Positions 54,264 to 64,000 of a stretch of DNA of 64,000 nt are shown piece by piece. Numbering within the stretch: position 1 is the stretch's first letter; the number at the start of each line of letters is the position of its first letter. The DNA comes from Certhia americana (taxonomy: Eukaryota; Chordata; Aves; Passeriformes; Certhiidae): the NCBI GenBank assembly GCA_018697195.1, contig CM031858.1, positions 133,805,715 through 133,869,714 on the forward strand. Reading direction: 5' to 3'. A model generated the notes under the pieces. It made no database searches. It was not told the origin of the DNA and saw only the letters and a program-made list of their open reading frames with translations. Both the position numbers and the translations under genes were made by a program.

Positions 54264-57200
54264 AGCCTATGCACAGAATGTATGAAAATAAATAAGACAG
54301 TTGATTATGATTTTTACTTCTGAGATCCACTGGAGTTTCATTTTCAGGTTTTCTGTTCCTCTGTAAAGAGGTAATTAATTTCCTTCAAAGAAGGTGGTTT
54401 GACAAAAATAACATGTAACCAGACTCAAAACAATAGGTGTTTTTAAATATACCAAATTACTTTCTTCATCCTGACTGCTAAAGGGGAGATCAATAATTAA
54501 TGTTCCAATTACTAGTTTACAAAGGCTTTTATTGCAGTGTCAAGGTGATGAAAGAGCCTCTTGCACTCTTTTTTTTTTTTGCTTCCACTACAGCTAACTG
54601 AATCAGCAGATGCACAGCGTATTTCTAGATCATTTATGGCATGTGTGGTGCCAGGATAGATGATACATTTGACTTACAGCTGCAATTAAGCTCTTGTTTC
54701 TTAAAGCAAATAATTTTAAAATTGAAGTTGTATCTACTGCGGTATAGTTTTGAGAAGGTAGACAACCAGAAAGTTATTTGTACTCCATGTGTAAAATGTT
54801 AGGTCAGGTTTAAAGAAAAATAAACCTGCTATGACTTGTAAAGAAATGCCATTTCTTTGTTACATATAGTTTAAGAGGTGATATTTGCCACAGTAGTTGT
54901 ATTTCTGTCTTGATTGTTGGGTAGAATTTTTAAACTTTCCCATGTCTTTCTGCTTAATGTAAACTGACAATTACAGACAGGAAAATAAATTAGTTTAACT
55001 TCTGAATGATGATATACTATTCAAATACTTGTTCAAGTATGTAATACAGAAGATTTTTTTAAAGGTTATTTTCATTTGTATTCTGAAATGTGTATTTCCT
55101 CATCAGTGATCAAGACATATAGAGTGAATTTTGAGTCTTTTGTAGCCCCTGAGAGTTTAGAAGAAATTATAGGTAATAATATGCTTAAAAACATGAACTG
55201 GACATTTTTTGCATTACTTCTTCACTTTAGTTGTCCTTATAGGATAATAACCATGTCCAAGGGTAAAAGTGGAGGATATCTTTTCATCCCAAACAAAATC
55301 TAATAACTCTAGAAAGAGGCAGCAAGTTTCTGGAACTTAGATATTGGCTTGATTATTTTAAAAGACTGTTTCATTTCAAAAATTTAAATGTTTTTATATT
55401 TTAAATTTATTATTGTTGTTGATGATGAATTTTTCTATTAGATAAACAGATTCATTATTTATATACTAGTTATCTCATACTGGAACTCACAAAATGAGTA
55501 ATTCTTAACACCACTTTTTGGTAGCAAGATGTCAGTGGTCTTGACTGGAAGTAATGGAGAGAGAGAAACAGATGTGATCAGTGAAACAACTGAGTGATCC
55601 TCAGTCATGATATATATAGGTGGCTGCTGGGCTGATGATGGAAATTGATTCTAGATAATGATGTGCCTATGAAAGGAGCCATCTCTATGTTAGTAATGTC
55701 TCCTTTCATTAGGATGAGCTCTACATGACATCGGGGAAAAAAGATAGGAAACTGTTATGAATAAATATAGTTATGTTTCTTTAAACCTAAGATAAGAAGG
55801 CTTTCCTTCCTGACATGTTCTCTATTTCAGTTTTACTTACGGTTGATAGTTCTCTTGATGACATTAGTGCAGCTCTGTCATGAGTAAAACTGGCATTTTA
55901 AGTCCATGTCCTTATTTGTGAATTTGATATCCTGCCTCATGAAGAATTCATTCCTTTGCTGTCTTGGTCTCCTGTTGTCTTCATTTTGCAAATTTGAAGC
56001 TTACTTATTAATTAAGATATAATGATTCGAAGTAGCTTAGGGTTATTTTCTGTAATAATTAGCATTGACATCAAAGCAGTAAAGCTTGAAAGTAAGTACA
56101 CAATATAAAGAGGTTTTTTGTTTGTTTTTATTTCTTGGTTTCTTTTTTCTGTTGTTAGTATTAGAAGGAACAATGAATATAGAAAACATTATTATAGGCT
56201 CCCTGTTAACAGATGTCCATTACTAAAAGGAATAAAAATGCACCTGGTTATACACTGCCTCTTAAAGGTAGAGAGCTTATTTCTATCCAAATAGGAATAG
56301 GGTCACATTTAGGATTCAGTGCATGTGCATTAAATCCCATGGCCCTGAGACTTGGAGATGCCAGGCAGCCTTGTTGGAGCTACTCTGCCAGTCATTTTGG
56401 CATAGTCACAACTTCAGGATGTAGAAAGAGTGTATATCTGTGGAAAGCTGAGCATAGGGTAAGCCAGCACGAAGTGAATTGCATAAGTAAATATGTCTAC
56501 TAATGCTAAATAGAGTTTTCCTGAAGCTACTTATTTCTTCAGTTTAACCAAGCATTCTTCAGTGAGTGTATATAAAACAGTAATGAAAAGTCTAATGGAA
56601 ATAGGTACTGAAAGCACACAAAACCCCAAACCTGTTTCCTAAATTTTGCAGCTGTTTGTCACAAATTTTCCTAGTGCTCCTATTATGAACTGTCTTCACT
56701 TCCAGGGGGCAATAAGGCTTGTTTCCAACTGGCCTGTCAGGTTTTGCTGTTGCCTTCCTGTTGGCAGCAAAACAGTTGAATTTGCCTGGACTGGTTTCAA
56801 AGTTTGAGGACAGAATTTCTTTTGCATGTGCAGTTTGCTTCCCAGTTGTGCAGCAACTCCAACAGTTCACAGAACCATTGGATTCTGTGCTTCCTTAGCA
56901 GTTGTTTTCCAAGATGGCTCATTTTTCTGATTCAGGATTTCAGTGATTTGGGAAATGCAGGGGTTTTCCTCACCTTCTAGACTGCAATTAATTTCTTTGT
57001 GCACTATTTCAGTATTTGTGAAAAAGGTTGTGTTCATTCAGAACATCTAAATGGACTATCTGGTTTTAGTTGATGAGAATATTATCACAGTATTACAAAA
57101 ATACTAGGCTTTGAAACCAGGGTCAGATATTAGACTCTTTAATAGAATTATTCTCCCCTGCATTATTTCCTCCTTGTTTGAGTTCCTCATTCAGGTACAG

Positions 57201-60200
57201 GAAAACTGGTATTGCTGATACTGGTTCCAGGCCATAGACAGTGAAGAACTTGTGATCAAGCAGTCAGTTGCAATCCCAAAATTGCATGGTTGAAACAGAA
57301 AATAAGGGAAGATGTGTGAGGTCAGTCCAGGAACATATATGTGGCCTTTGTGGATGTGAATAGGGAAGAAAAAGGAAAACAGGCATATTTAAAAAAATAA
57401 TGATAAAAGAGTAATAAATTGCTTTTGATTTCTTGCTGCTGGGCATGATCCAAAAATACTATCTTAATGAAACTTTTCAATGTGTGTTTTTGTATTATTC
57501 GGCCAGAAGAACTTGAAGTTCAGGCTCTAAATTTTGTAATGACAGAAGGAAGAAGGAAAAAAGTGAAAATGGTACAAGTAAGGTCAAAAGTGTAATTGGA
57601 AATAAACATCTTCCTAAGATAAAATCTTAAAGATAATCAAGCAAGAGAGAAACCTACAGGATATTATATCTAGTTAGTTCTAGTTTTTCCTGATCTTATT
57701 AAAGTAGCAGGGAATATATAACAAAGATGTGCAAATCTGAAAAGTTTGAATCCTAATAAGGAAACAAACTGGCAATGGTAGACTGGGACGACAGTATAAA
57801 ATGTCTGTCTGTTTCCCATAACTAAACTGTACCTGTCCATTTTCTTATTAATTAAGTTTGTGTACATGATCATATAATATAGGTCATGGTGTGGCATATA
57901 GGATGACATTTCAGGTGTAATATGAGAGACATAACTGTAAGTGTACAACGTCATCCAGCTTGTGCACTGAGCTGTGACCAAGTGTATTTGCCATATTGAG
58001 ATGTTTTCTTTCAATTTATTCCAAGGAAAGACATTTATCAAAATATATTTGACTAAGAGACTGAGCATAATTTTGTTTTAGAAAACGTAATTTTTAAGGA
58101 AGTATTTCCTGCAATTTAAATCCTTCCAGCAAAAACATAATTTAAAAAATACTTCCAGTAAATATTCTTATATTAGTAGTGATCCTAAGTTTCAGTTTCA
58201 GAAAGACGGACAGAATGAAATAGACTTGCTGAAACCCTTTCACCTTTACATTAAGTAAGCCTTTACATCAAGATTAATAGCTTTTCTGTTAAGCAGTTCT
58301 TGTAGTCGTTGAAAGCAAGGCTACATAGTTTTTGAGGGGAAACCAGGGTCTTCAAGTAAAATCTTCTAGTGAGATTTTCCCCTGAACAAGATTCCTTAAA
58401 AAACACCCCCCAAAGTAATTCAAGATATTTCTAAGTTCTCAGTGGCTAGCCCATGGTGTCCAGAGACATTTCCTTGGTAGCAGCATCTCTGTTCAATTCT
58501 TCTATGCTGTCAATGTCATCATTCTTGTCACATGGGTATGCCCTGTTACCTGGTCCCATCTCCCCCAGTCTTTTCTCTCACCTTCCTTGTGGAATGCAGC
58601 ATGTTGGTATTCACTAATGAAGATTTATACATTTTTCTCCTAATTACTGCATTTCTCTGTATTTTATGTATTTAAAGTCAAAATATATTTAATATTCTTT
58701 ACATTAAGAGCAGCTTATCTTTTTTTGCTTTGGTAGGACCAGATCCTTCAGACATTTTTCTAGGCTGTTCCATGTTGAAAGTTGACAGAGGAATGATTAT
58801 TTCCCAACAGGAAATGTTGAAATACATCGTAGGAATTTTCAAAGCCTGCTGTAAGCCCTGCAGGAAGGTGCTTCTTTTTGTAATCAGTGCCCAAACTTCA
58901 TCAGTGACTGTGTTGAAAAATATTTCTGTGCTTTACAGTCAGCTGTGTGACAGGCAGCTTTACATTTGTTCCTGCACCAAAAGCTAGAATGTCCCTGAAA
59001 TGTCCAGAGCTGACAAAGCAATTGTTTAAGCACTCATATAATCACCTCCAGGCAATTCTAACTGTGTAGCTCCTCTTTGGAGTCACCCACTGTGTGGCAG
59101 TCTAGATGGATAGTATCACAAACAGAAAGCAATCTACTTAAATGGAAGTTCTTCAGTAGCTGTAGTTCACTTTTTACTTCATTCCAGAGCCCTTCTGGTA
59201 CAGGGCTGCACTGGGAGCTGTGCAGTTAGGAAAAGGTTATAGACACACAGGATGTGTTCAGCTCACTGTACCCTTATGCTGAAAATTAGCTTGTTGCATA
59301 AGTAAAAATACTTAATTGCAAGCTTAAATTGTTTGCAGTTTTGAGTAATGACATATATGTACCATTATTGGCTCAAGTAGTCAGAAGTATGTATTTGTAC
59401 TCAGAACATCAGAAATATGTAGTCAGGTAATCTCCTCAGCCTGAAGAATTTAAAGTTGTATGACCTGTCCTTTTTGGCAGTGATATTTGAATTTGAGGAA
59501 AGGTTTTTGGTTTATTTGGTTGAAAGCAAGATTATGTTCTTAGTTTACAGTTGACAGTTTAGAGAGGTCTTGCTTTAGGTAGAAAGGGCCTGGGTTATGC
59601 ATATATCCTATATGAAGATTTTGGGCACTTTAGAGTATCCAAATAACTCTGTAGGAGTGGAACAGCCAATTACCCTGAGTGCTTTATGTCTAGCCTGTTT
59701 GGAAGATAAATGTTTTTGGACTTAATCATAAACAAAATTCAAAAAGAGTAGACATGACCTTTTATGTTAGATAAAAATTCCTTAATGCTTTATAAAAGAT
59801 ACTCAATTATCATATTTCTGTGTAGGAAAGCCATTATAGGAAACAAAAAACTACATAATCAAACATTAAAACATAAGGGGAACAGAAACTGACCAAAATT
59901 GTTTAAAAATATAATCTGGCATTCAAAGTTCCCATTGCTACAGGAAGGTCCAATTGCTGGGGGTTCCCAAATATAGAAGAAAAAAAATCTTTGCCCATTT
60001 GGTTTTGTCTAGAGAAAATAAGAAAGCACACAGAATATCAGTAAGGCTGCAAAGGCTTCAGCTTAACCCCATTTCTACAGAAAGTCTAGGTTTCTGATGT
60101 GGTTGTTCTCCCAACCTGATTTGTCCATGGAAGCTTTCCATATACACATAGAACTCATTGACATTAATAAGAAAGACCTCACATACGTCCTTTCTTATAT

Positions 60201-61987
60201 CCAGCTGCACTCCTGAACTCACAAGGCATCTGAATATTGTTATAATGACATAAACTAGGATTATATCTTTCTTAGTCATGTATTAGGTCCTTTGTTCATG
60301 AATGATGGTTTTGATATTATAGCTTATGTATTTTTTCAATGTGGTGACATTTTCTTCCTGAGTAATTTTTGCTGTGTACCCTAAATGTACGTATTCTCAA
60401 TAATAAAGTATTTTCTATAGGGAAAGAGAAATTTCTAAGACAGCAGCAAGTAAATTTTTTGGTATTCAGAATTACAACTATGCTTTCTTTCTTACAGAAG
60501 ATCATGTTTTAACTTTTGGTTTATTTCATTACCTTTTTTTTTTTGTTTGTTTTTTTTTTCTTGAAGGCAAAGACCTATGTGCTTTACATATATTTCTTTT
60601 AATTTTATGAGAGTTAAAAAATCATTTACCTAGTCAAGATTTTAATAATATTTATGAAACTCACACTGAAAAATTTATGTCCAGTGACTTTATCAAGCCA
60701 TTCGTTGTATTGCAAAAAGTTGTAGGGATACTAAGCCATACACATCTGTCATAGAAATGAAATACACTACAGACCTTCCAGACAACCACCCCTTTAATAA
60801 CTTTCACAGTATTTATGCCTGTCGTTTAGATCACTTAACACAGTGTTAAGGGCAAAATCTATAAGATCTACAATGGCTTTACAATTTCTAATTTCTGTGA
60901 TAATTTTTGGAAACAAATAACTACCTATTTTATGCAGATAAAACCAAAGCACTGTTTGGATGGAGTTGTTGCTTATTTGCGTTTAATTTTCATTTTATAA
61001 ATGCCAATTATTATTTACTGTGAGATACAAATAAAATAAAAAGAAAGTCAGCTTTCTGCATCTTATTTGAAAAGGAGAAGGGAAAATGGTGGAGTAAGAA
61101 GAGGCAGTGCTTCTATCAGGGAACAGGCTCGATTTTTGCAAGTGTTCCTCTGTGCAGCTTTAGTTCCAGGGCTTATCATTTGAAGAGTAACTATTTTTGC
61201 AAAACAACTGAATCTAATCTTGGGCACATTCAGTTTGTGGATGCACCATACAGTATTATATGGGTAAGAGGTCCTGGAGTAAGCAGAAACCAGCTATCCC
61301 AGCAGGTGAGCCTGGGACCAATGCTCAAAGGCCCCAGGGAATTTGTAAAACAGGCAATAGGTAGGCTGAAACTCTTGCTATCTCCTGGAGATCTCTAAAT
61401 GTATATTTATGAGTAAGGGATGGCTCTTCAGGAGCTCACTGATGATTTCACCCAGTACCCCTTGAAGCAATGTCTGGAGATAGAAGTAGCACTGGAAATT
61501 CCATTGCAGAAGTACCTTTAGCAAAATGTTACTAGCTTTGAAAGGAATATTTCTTTCCACCTTTAGCAGGATAGCCACACTTTCTTCTGTAGTACAGGCA
61601 AGATGTTAATATTCATGGCAAAGCAGTTTTGGTAAAAAATTCCCCATTTTTAAATGTTATCTTCCTTTCAAGAGTCAAGAAGTATAGTTAATAGATTTAT
61701 AGCCTATTTATTATTTAGAAAATATGAATGGAGGCCTCAAGATGATTTTATGAAGTTACTTTATCACTGTTTTTATGAAAGAAAAGGCTATTTAATATGC
61801 TACAAAATTTCTGCAATGTGTAAGTTTAAAGTATCTTTTTGAAAACAAAACCTTTGTATTTTGAATATTTTCTTCTTTAAAATTAAAATGAAACTTGATT
61901 TTTTTCCCCCATACAGCATATGCAAGTCTCTATTTTAGGAGGAAACAACTGAAAAAAATTATATTTCTCATTGTACATAAACAATAT

Positions 61988-62040
61988 ACTTGGTTGGACT
62001 TGATCATCTCAAAGGGCTTTTCCAACCTAGTTTATTCTCA
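61988..62040 (+). mobile_element. CR1 LINE 3'-end fragment (sense)
   Basis: TTGGTTGGACTTGATCATCT and TTTTCCAACCTAGTTTATTC match the last 50 or so bases of avian CR1 in sense orientation. The terminal octamers are degraded. Upstream sequence is not recognisably CR1, so this is a short truncated copy. Confidence 0.7.
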
Positions 62041-63194
62041 GATACCTCTTCCAGGAGAATATTTCTCTTTACTAAAGGAAAATAGACTCTATTAGATTTT
62101 CGTAGTTTTATGGGGCTGTATCTTCACATACTCTCTGTAAAGTTTTCTAGAGAAGTGTTAAGACAGTGCTGACTTGTTGGCTACATTTCACCACCCTACT
62201 GGTATAGTTCCAGAGGAATAGGCTGAGCAATGTTAAAGCAGGATCTGAAGTAACAGATATAGAAAAATGTTTTTTGAGGTCTCTATTAAAAAATCCTGGA
62301 CTACTTTGCTTTAATTTGGTCAAATTTGATAGAAAACTAAACTTTTATTTCTGCATAATTTAAAATATTATGTAGCATTCAGTAACAAAATATTTTTCAT
62401 GCAACACATAATAACAATGGTGAGGGAAAAAAAGAGGGAATCATAATAGTGCAGAATGCGTGGGCATAATTTGCAGTTTAAAGTACCTACATAAAAGAGA
62501 ATATTTTATTAAAATACATGAGTCATTCCCTAATTCTTTGGACAGCAGCACTAATTTAGATCTCTTCTTAAACTGTTTCTCAAACTTTTCTTTCTACCAT
62601 GTGTCTGCCATAGAAGTTAAATTCTGACTCTATGAAATATTTATGTTTTGTCAAATCCCTAAACACTCCCATTTGTGGGATACCTGTACTTACTAGAATT
62701 TATTCTTATATTTAACCATCAGACAAAGCAAAGTTAATATGTTTTTTTATTCTTATATAGTTTCTAGATTTTTTCATTTAACCTTCCTTAAAACATCATC
62801 TACTGCAAAGTGAATACAGAGTGACATTGTTTAAAGTATTTTAATGATGTGATCAGAATAAGTACTAATTTGTGTTAGAAAAGCAAAGAAGTGAGTTCCT
62901 TAAGACATTCTGTATTCAAATGCTTTCCCTTCTGGATATTCTGGTAGAAATACAATTTGCCTTTTTAATTTAATTTACTATAAATAATTTTATAGAGACA
63001 GTTAATAAATCTGGCACAATGATGCTTTGCACTGTACATAATTTATTCACACCATAAACACCACAAATGTATCTCCTTCCTCACTGTTTTTCATGTTCCA
63101 TGTATTCTGTTGTTGGAGCCTTAACTTTTTCTTGGAAGCCCTTTGCAAGTCCTTCTGGCAGAGGTTATGGATCAGATAGGAAAATCAGAAGTCT

Positions 63195-63274
63195 TTACAA
63201 TTTTACTGTGCCTTTGTTTGTCTTTTCTTTCACCTTTCCTTTACTGCACTATCTTGTCTGTCTGATTCTCGCAG
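63195..63274 (+). promoter_or_regulatory. RIMS2: Extended polypyrimidine tract and 3' splice site of exon A
   Basis: About 80 nt before exon A is unusually rich in T and C. It contains TCTTT, GTCTTTTCTTTCACC and CTTGTCTGTCTG elements and ends in CTCGCAG at 63274. Repeated UCUU/CUUU elements are the kind bound by PTBP1/PTBP2, which often repress neural exons. PTB control is inferred, but the acceptor itself is clear. Confidence 0.6.
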
Positions 63275-63342
63275 GAGACATGGATTACAACTGGTTGGAC
63301 CATACGTCTTGGCATAGCAGTGAGGCATCCCCAATGTCTTTG
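63275..63342 (+). CDS. RIMS2: RIMS2 alternative exon A (short linker)
   Basis: This 68-nt exon contributes two bases to a split glycine codon and 22 full codons: DMDYNWLDHTSW then HSSEASPMSL. I recall the same sequence in mammalian RIM2, directly before the HPVTW start of the PDZ region. The acceptor is CGCAG and the donor is TTG followed by GTGAGA. It starts in phase 1, compatible with the donor of the 926-nt exon, and ends in phase 0. Exon B has identical phases, so A and B substitute for each other and cannot be joined in frame. The product lies in the cytoplasmic active-zone scaffold, between the Ser-rich linker and PDZ. The upstream frame stays open through the pyrimidine tract, but that is intron. 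Confidence 0.93.
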
Positions 63343-63458
63343 GTGAGACATGTGGAGCCTTACCATTTAGTTTCCTCTATCATTTTACATTTCCTTGGTT
63401 TTATTTACACCTTTGCATGTTTTCTTTTTTGTATCCTTTTTTTATCCCACACCTATAG
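63343..63458 (+). other. RIMS2: 116-nt intron between alternative exons A and B
   Basis: Bounded by GTGAGA (63343) and ACCTATAG (63458), it has a T-rich tract in its last 40 nt. It is short but long enough for normal splicing, so strict exclusion is unlikely to rest on steric blocking alone. It contains one TGCATG at 63414-63419. Confidence 0.85.
63414..63419 (+). promoter_or_regulatory. RBFOX-type TGCATG motif between exons A and B
   Basis: TGCATG lies 72 nt after exon A and 40 nt before exon B. RBFOX proteins usually enhance an exon when bound downstream and repress it when bound upstream, so one site here could favour A over B. The hexamer is common in this window (roughly one every 3 kb), so function is inferred from position only. 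Confidence 0.4.
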
Positions 63459-63667
63459 GGGACAGTCAAAGGGGAAAAAGAAAAACTAGTGAGCAGGCAG
63501 TTTTGTCGGATTCTAACACCTTATCCGAGAGGCAAAAGAAAATGGTGTGCTTTGGTGGCCACTCTTTGGAAGAGGACTTGGAATGGTCTGAGCCTCAGAT
63601 AAAAGACTCTGGGGTAGATACATGTAGTAGCACAACTCTAAACGAGGAACATAGCCATAGTGAGAAG
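63459..63667 (+). CDS. RIMS2: RIMS2 alternative exon B (long acidic linker)
   Basis: This 209-nt exon gives two bases to the split glycine codon and 69 full codons. It begins DSQRGKRKTSEQAVLSDSN, continues through FGGHSLEEDLEWSEPQIKDS and ends NEEHSHSEK. It closely matches the RIM2 linker isoform I recall that precedes HPVTW. The N-terminal third is basic, and the rest is acidic and Ser/Thr-rich, likely disordered and phosphorylatable. It starts in phase 1 and ends in phase 0, the same as exon A. The acceptor ACCTATAG follows a T-rich tract. The donor AAG followed by GTACTG departs from consensus at +4 and +5, so it looks weak. The in-frame sequence past 63667 runs to a stop in the intron and is not coding. 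Confidence 0.93.
63600..63602 (+). other. RIMS2: Premature stop created by A+B double inclusion
   Basis: If exon A (phase 0 end) is spliced to exon B, B is read from 63459 in frame and reaches TAA here. The stop lies 65 nt before the end of exon B, past the usual 50-55 nt threshold for nonsense-mediated decay. It is out of frame in the normal exon B reading. Confidence 0.85.
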
Positions 63668-64000
63668 GTACTGAGATTATGGAGCCTGCATTTTAACCTG
63701 CTCATTTGGTCTTTGTTTGCTCTCTGTCACTCATTAAAATAGCGCATAAAATAAAAGATAGGGTGTTTTTAGAGACAATATAGCATTTCTTAAGGTGCAG
63801 AAAAGAAAAACAAATGAAAAGTCTTTGCATGCTTGCAGCTTTTACTGTTTGGCAGCCTAAGAAAAAAAATTGGGAGGCATAAAGGAATGTTGTTCTTATG
63901 GATGCAAATTAGTATATCATGATATTACCTTAAAGAATAAAGCAATTAAAATTAAGGATCCTACCAATTGGCTTATTTGATTTACTATTTCCAAACTCCT
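63668..64000 (+). other. RIMS2: RIMS2 intron downstream of exon B (start)
   Basis: Begins with the GTACTG donor. No further exon is visible before the window ends. It contains a TGCATG at 63826-63831 and is otherwise unremarkable AT-rich sequence. The next exon, expected to start the PDZ domain, is outside. Confidence 0.85.
63826..63831 (+). promoter_or_regulatory. RBFOX-type TGCATG motif downstream of exon B
   Basis: TGCATG sits 159 nt beyond the exon B donor, in the same CTTTGCATG context as the motif between A and B. A downstream position would favour exon B inclusion under the usual RBFOX rule. Support is positional only. Confidence 0.35.

Larger units (their letters stand above)
22462..63274 (+). 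other. RIMS2: RIMS2 40.8-kb intron
   Basis: This is the intron between the large linker exon (phase 1 donor GTAAGA) and exon A (acceptor CGCAG). I found no further RIMS2 coding segment inside it. It holds CR1 pieces, a probable ERV fragment, small tandem duplications and homopolymer tracts, listed separately. Long stretches show nothing I can name, including about 27.6-30.3, 32-39, 40-45, 46.1-51 and 51.3-61.9 kb. If the donor were not used, the open frame would run 29 codons into the intron to a stop at 22548-22550. Confidence 0.9.

Noticed and set aside
63067..63274. In-frame upstream extension of exon A to an ATG at 63067
   Set aside because: The stretch is the pyrimidine-rich intron end. 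The sequence homologous to RIM2 starts exactly at the CGCAG acceptor.
1..64000. CRISPR arrays, bacterial operons, tRNA or rRNA genes
   Set aside because: No regularly spaced repeats, no dense coding, and no recognisable tRNA or rRNA sequence on either strand. The window is vertebrate intronic DNA.

Overview
This window looks like part of a vertebrate, almost certainly avian, nuclear genome. It is AT-rich, dominated by intron, and lacks operons or long ORFs. It carries several CR1 LINE fragments with the typical avian CR1 3' end (tandem ATTCTATG-like octamers) and retroviral LTRs of types I associate with birds, possibly songbirds. Species cannot be fixed from the sequence alone.

The only gene I can support is RIMS2 (regulating synaptic membrane exocytosis 2, RIM2), on the + strand. 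RIM2 is a presynaptic active-zone scaffold. Three coding exons are visible, all from the linker between the N-terminal Rab3/Munc13-binding region and the PDZ domain: a very large 926-nt exon (21536-22461), a 68-nt exon here called A (63275-63342) and a 209-nt exon called B (63459-63667). The zinc-finger, PDZ, C2A and C2B exons lie outside the window.

Layout: 1-21535 is the 3' part of an upstream intron. It holds a sense ERVL-like LTR near 11.3-11.6 kb and a clean antisense solo LTR (18685-19016) flanked by a 6-bp target duplication. The large exon follows. 22462-63274 is a 40.8-kb intron with CR1 copies at 23.8, 26.9-27.5, 45.1-46.0, 51.0 and 62.0 kb, a probable ERV fragment at 39.1 kb, a 61-bp tandem duplication at 31.8 kb and assorted simple repeats. 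Exons A and B sit 116 nt apart at the end, and the last 333 nt are downstream intron.

The most interesting feature is the A/B pair. Both exons begin in phase 1 and end in phase 0, so exactly one can be used. Joining both shifts the frame and creates a stop 65 nt before the end of B, and skipping both should also break the frame. TGCATG (RBFOX-type) motifs lie between A and B and downstream of B, and a pyrimidine-rich tract precedes A. The choice would swap a 22-residue for a 69-residue linker next to the PDZ domain. I recall both sequences as mammalian RIM2 isoforms, so the exons themselves are probably not new; the phase lock and motif layout are the points to check. I found no sign of a new mobile, defence or biosynthetic system.
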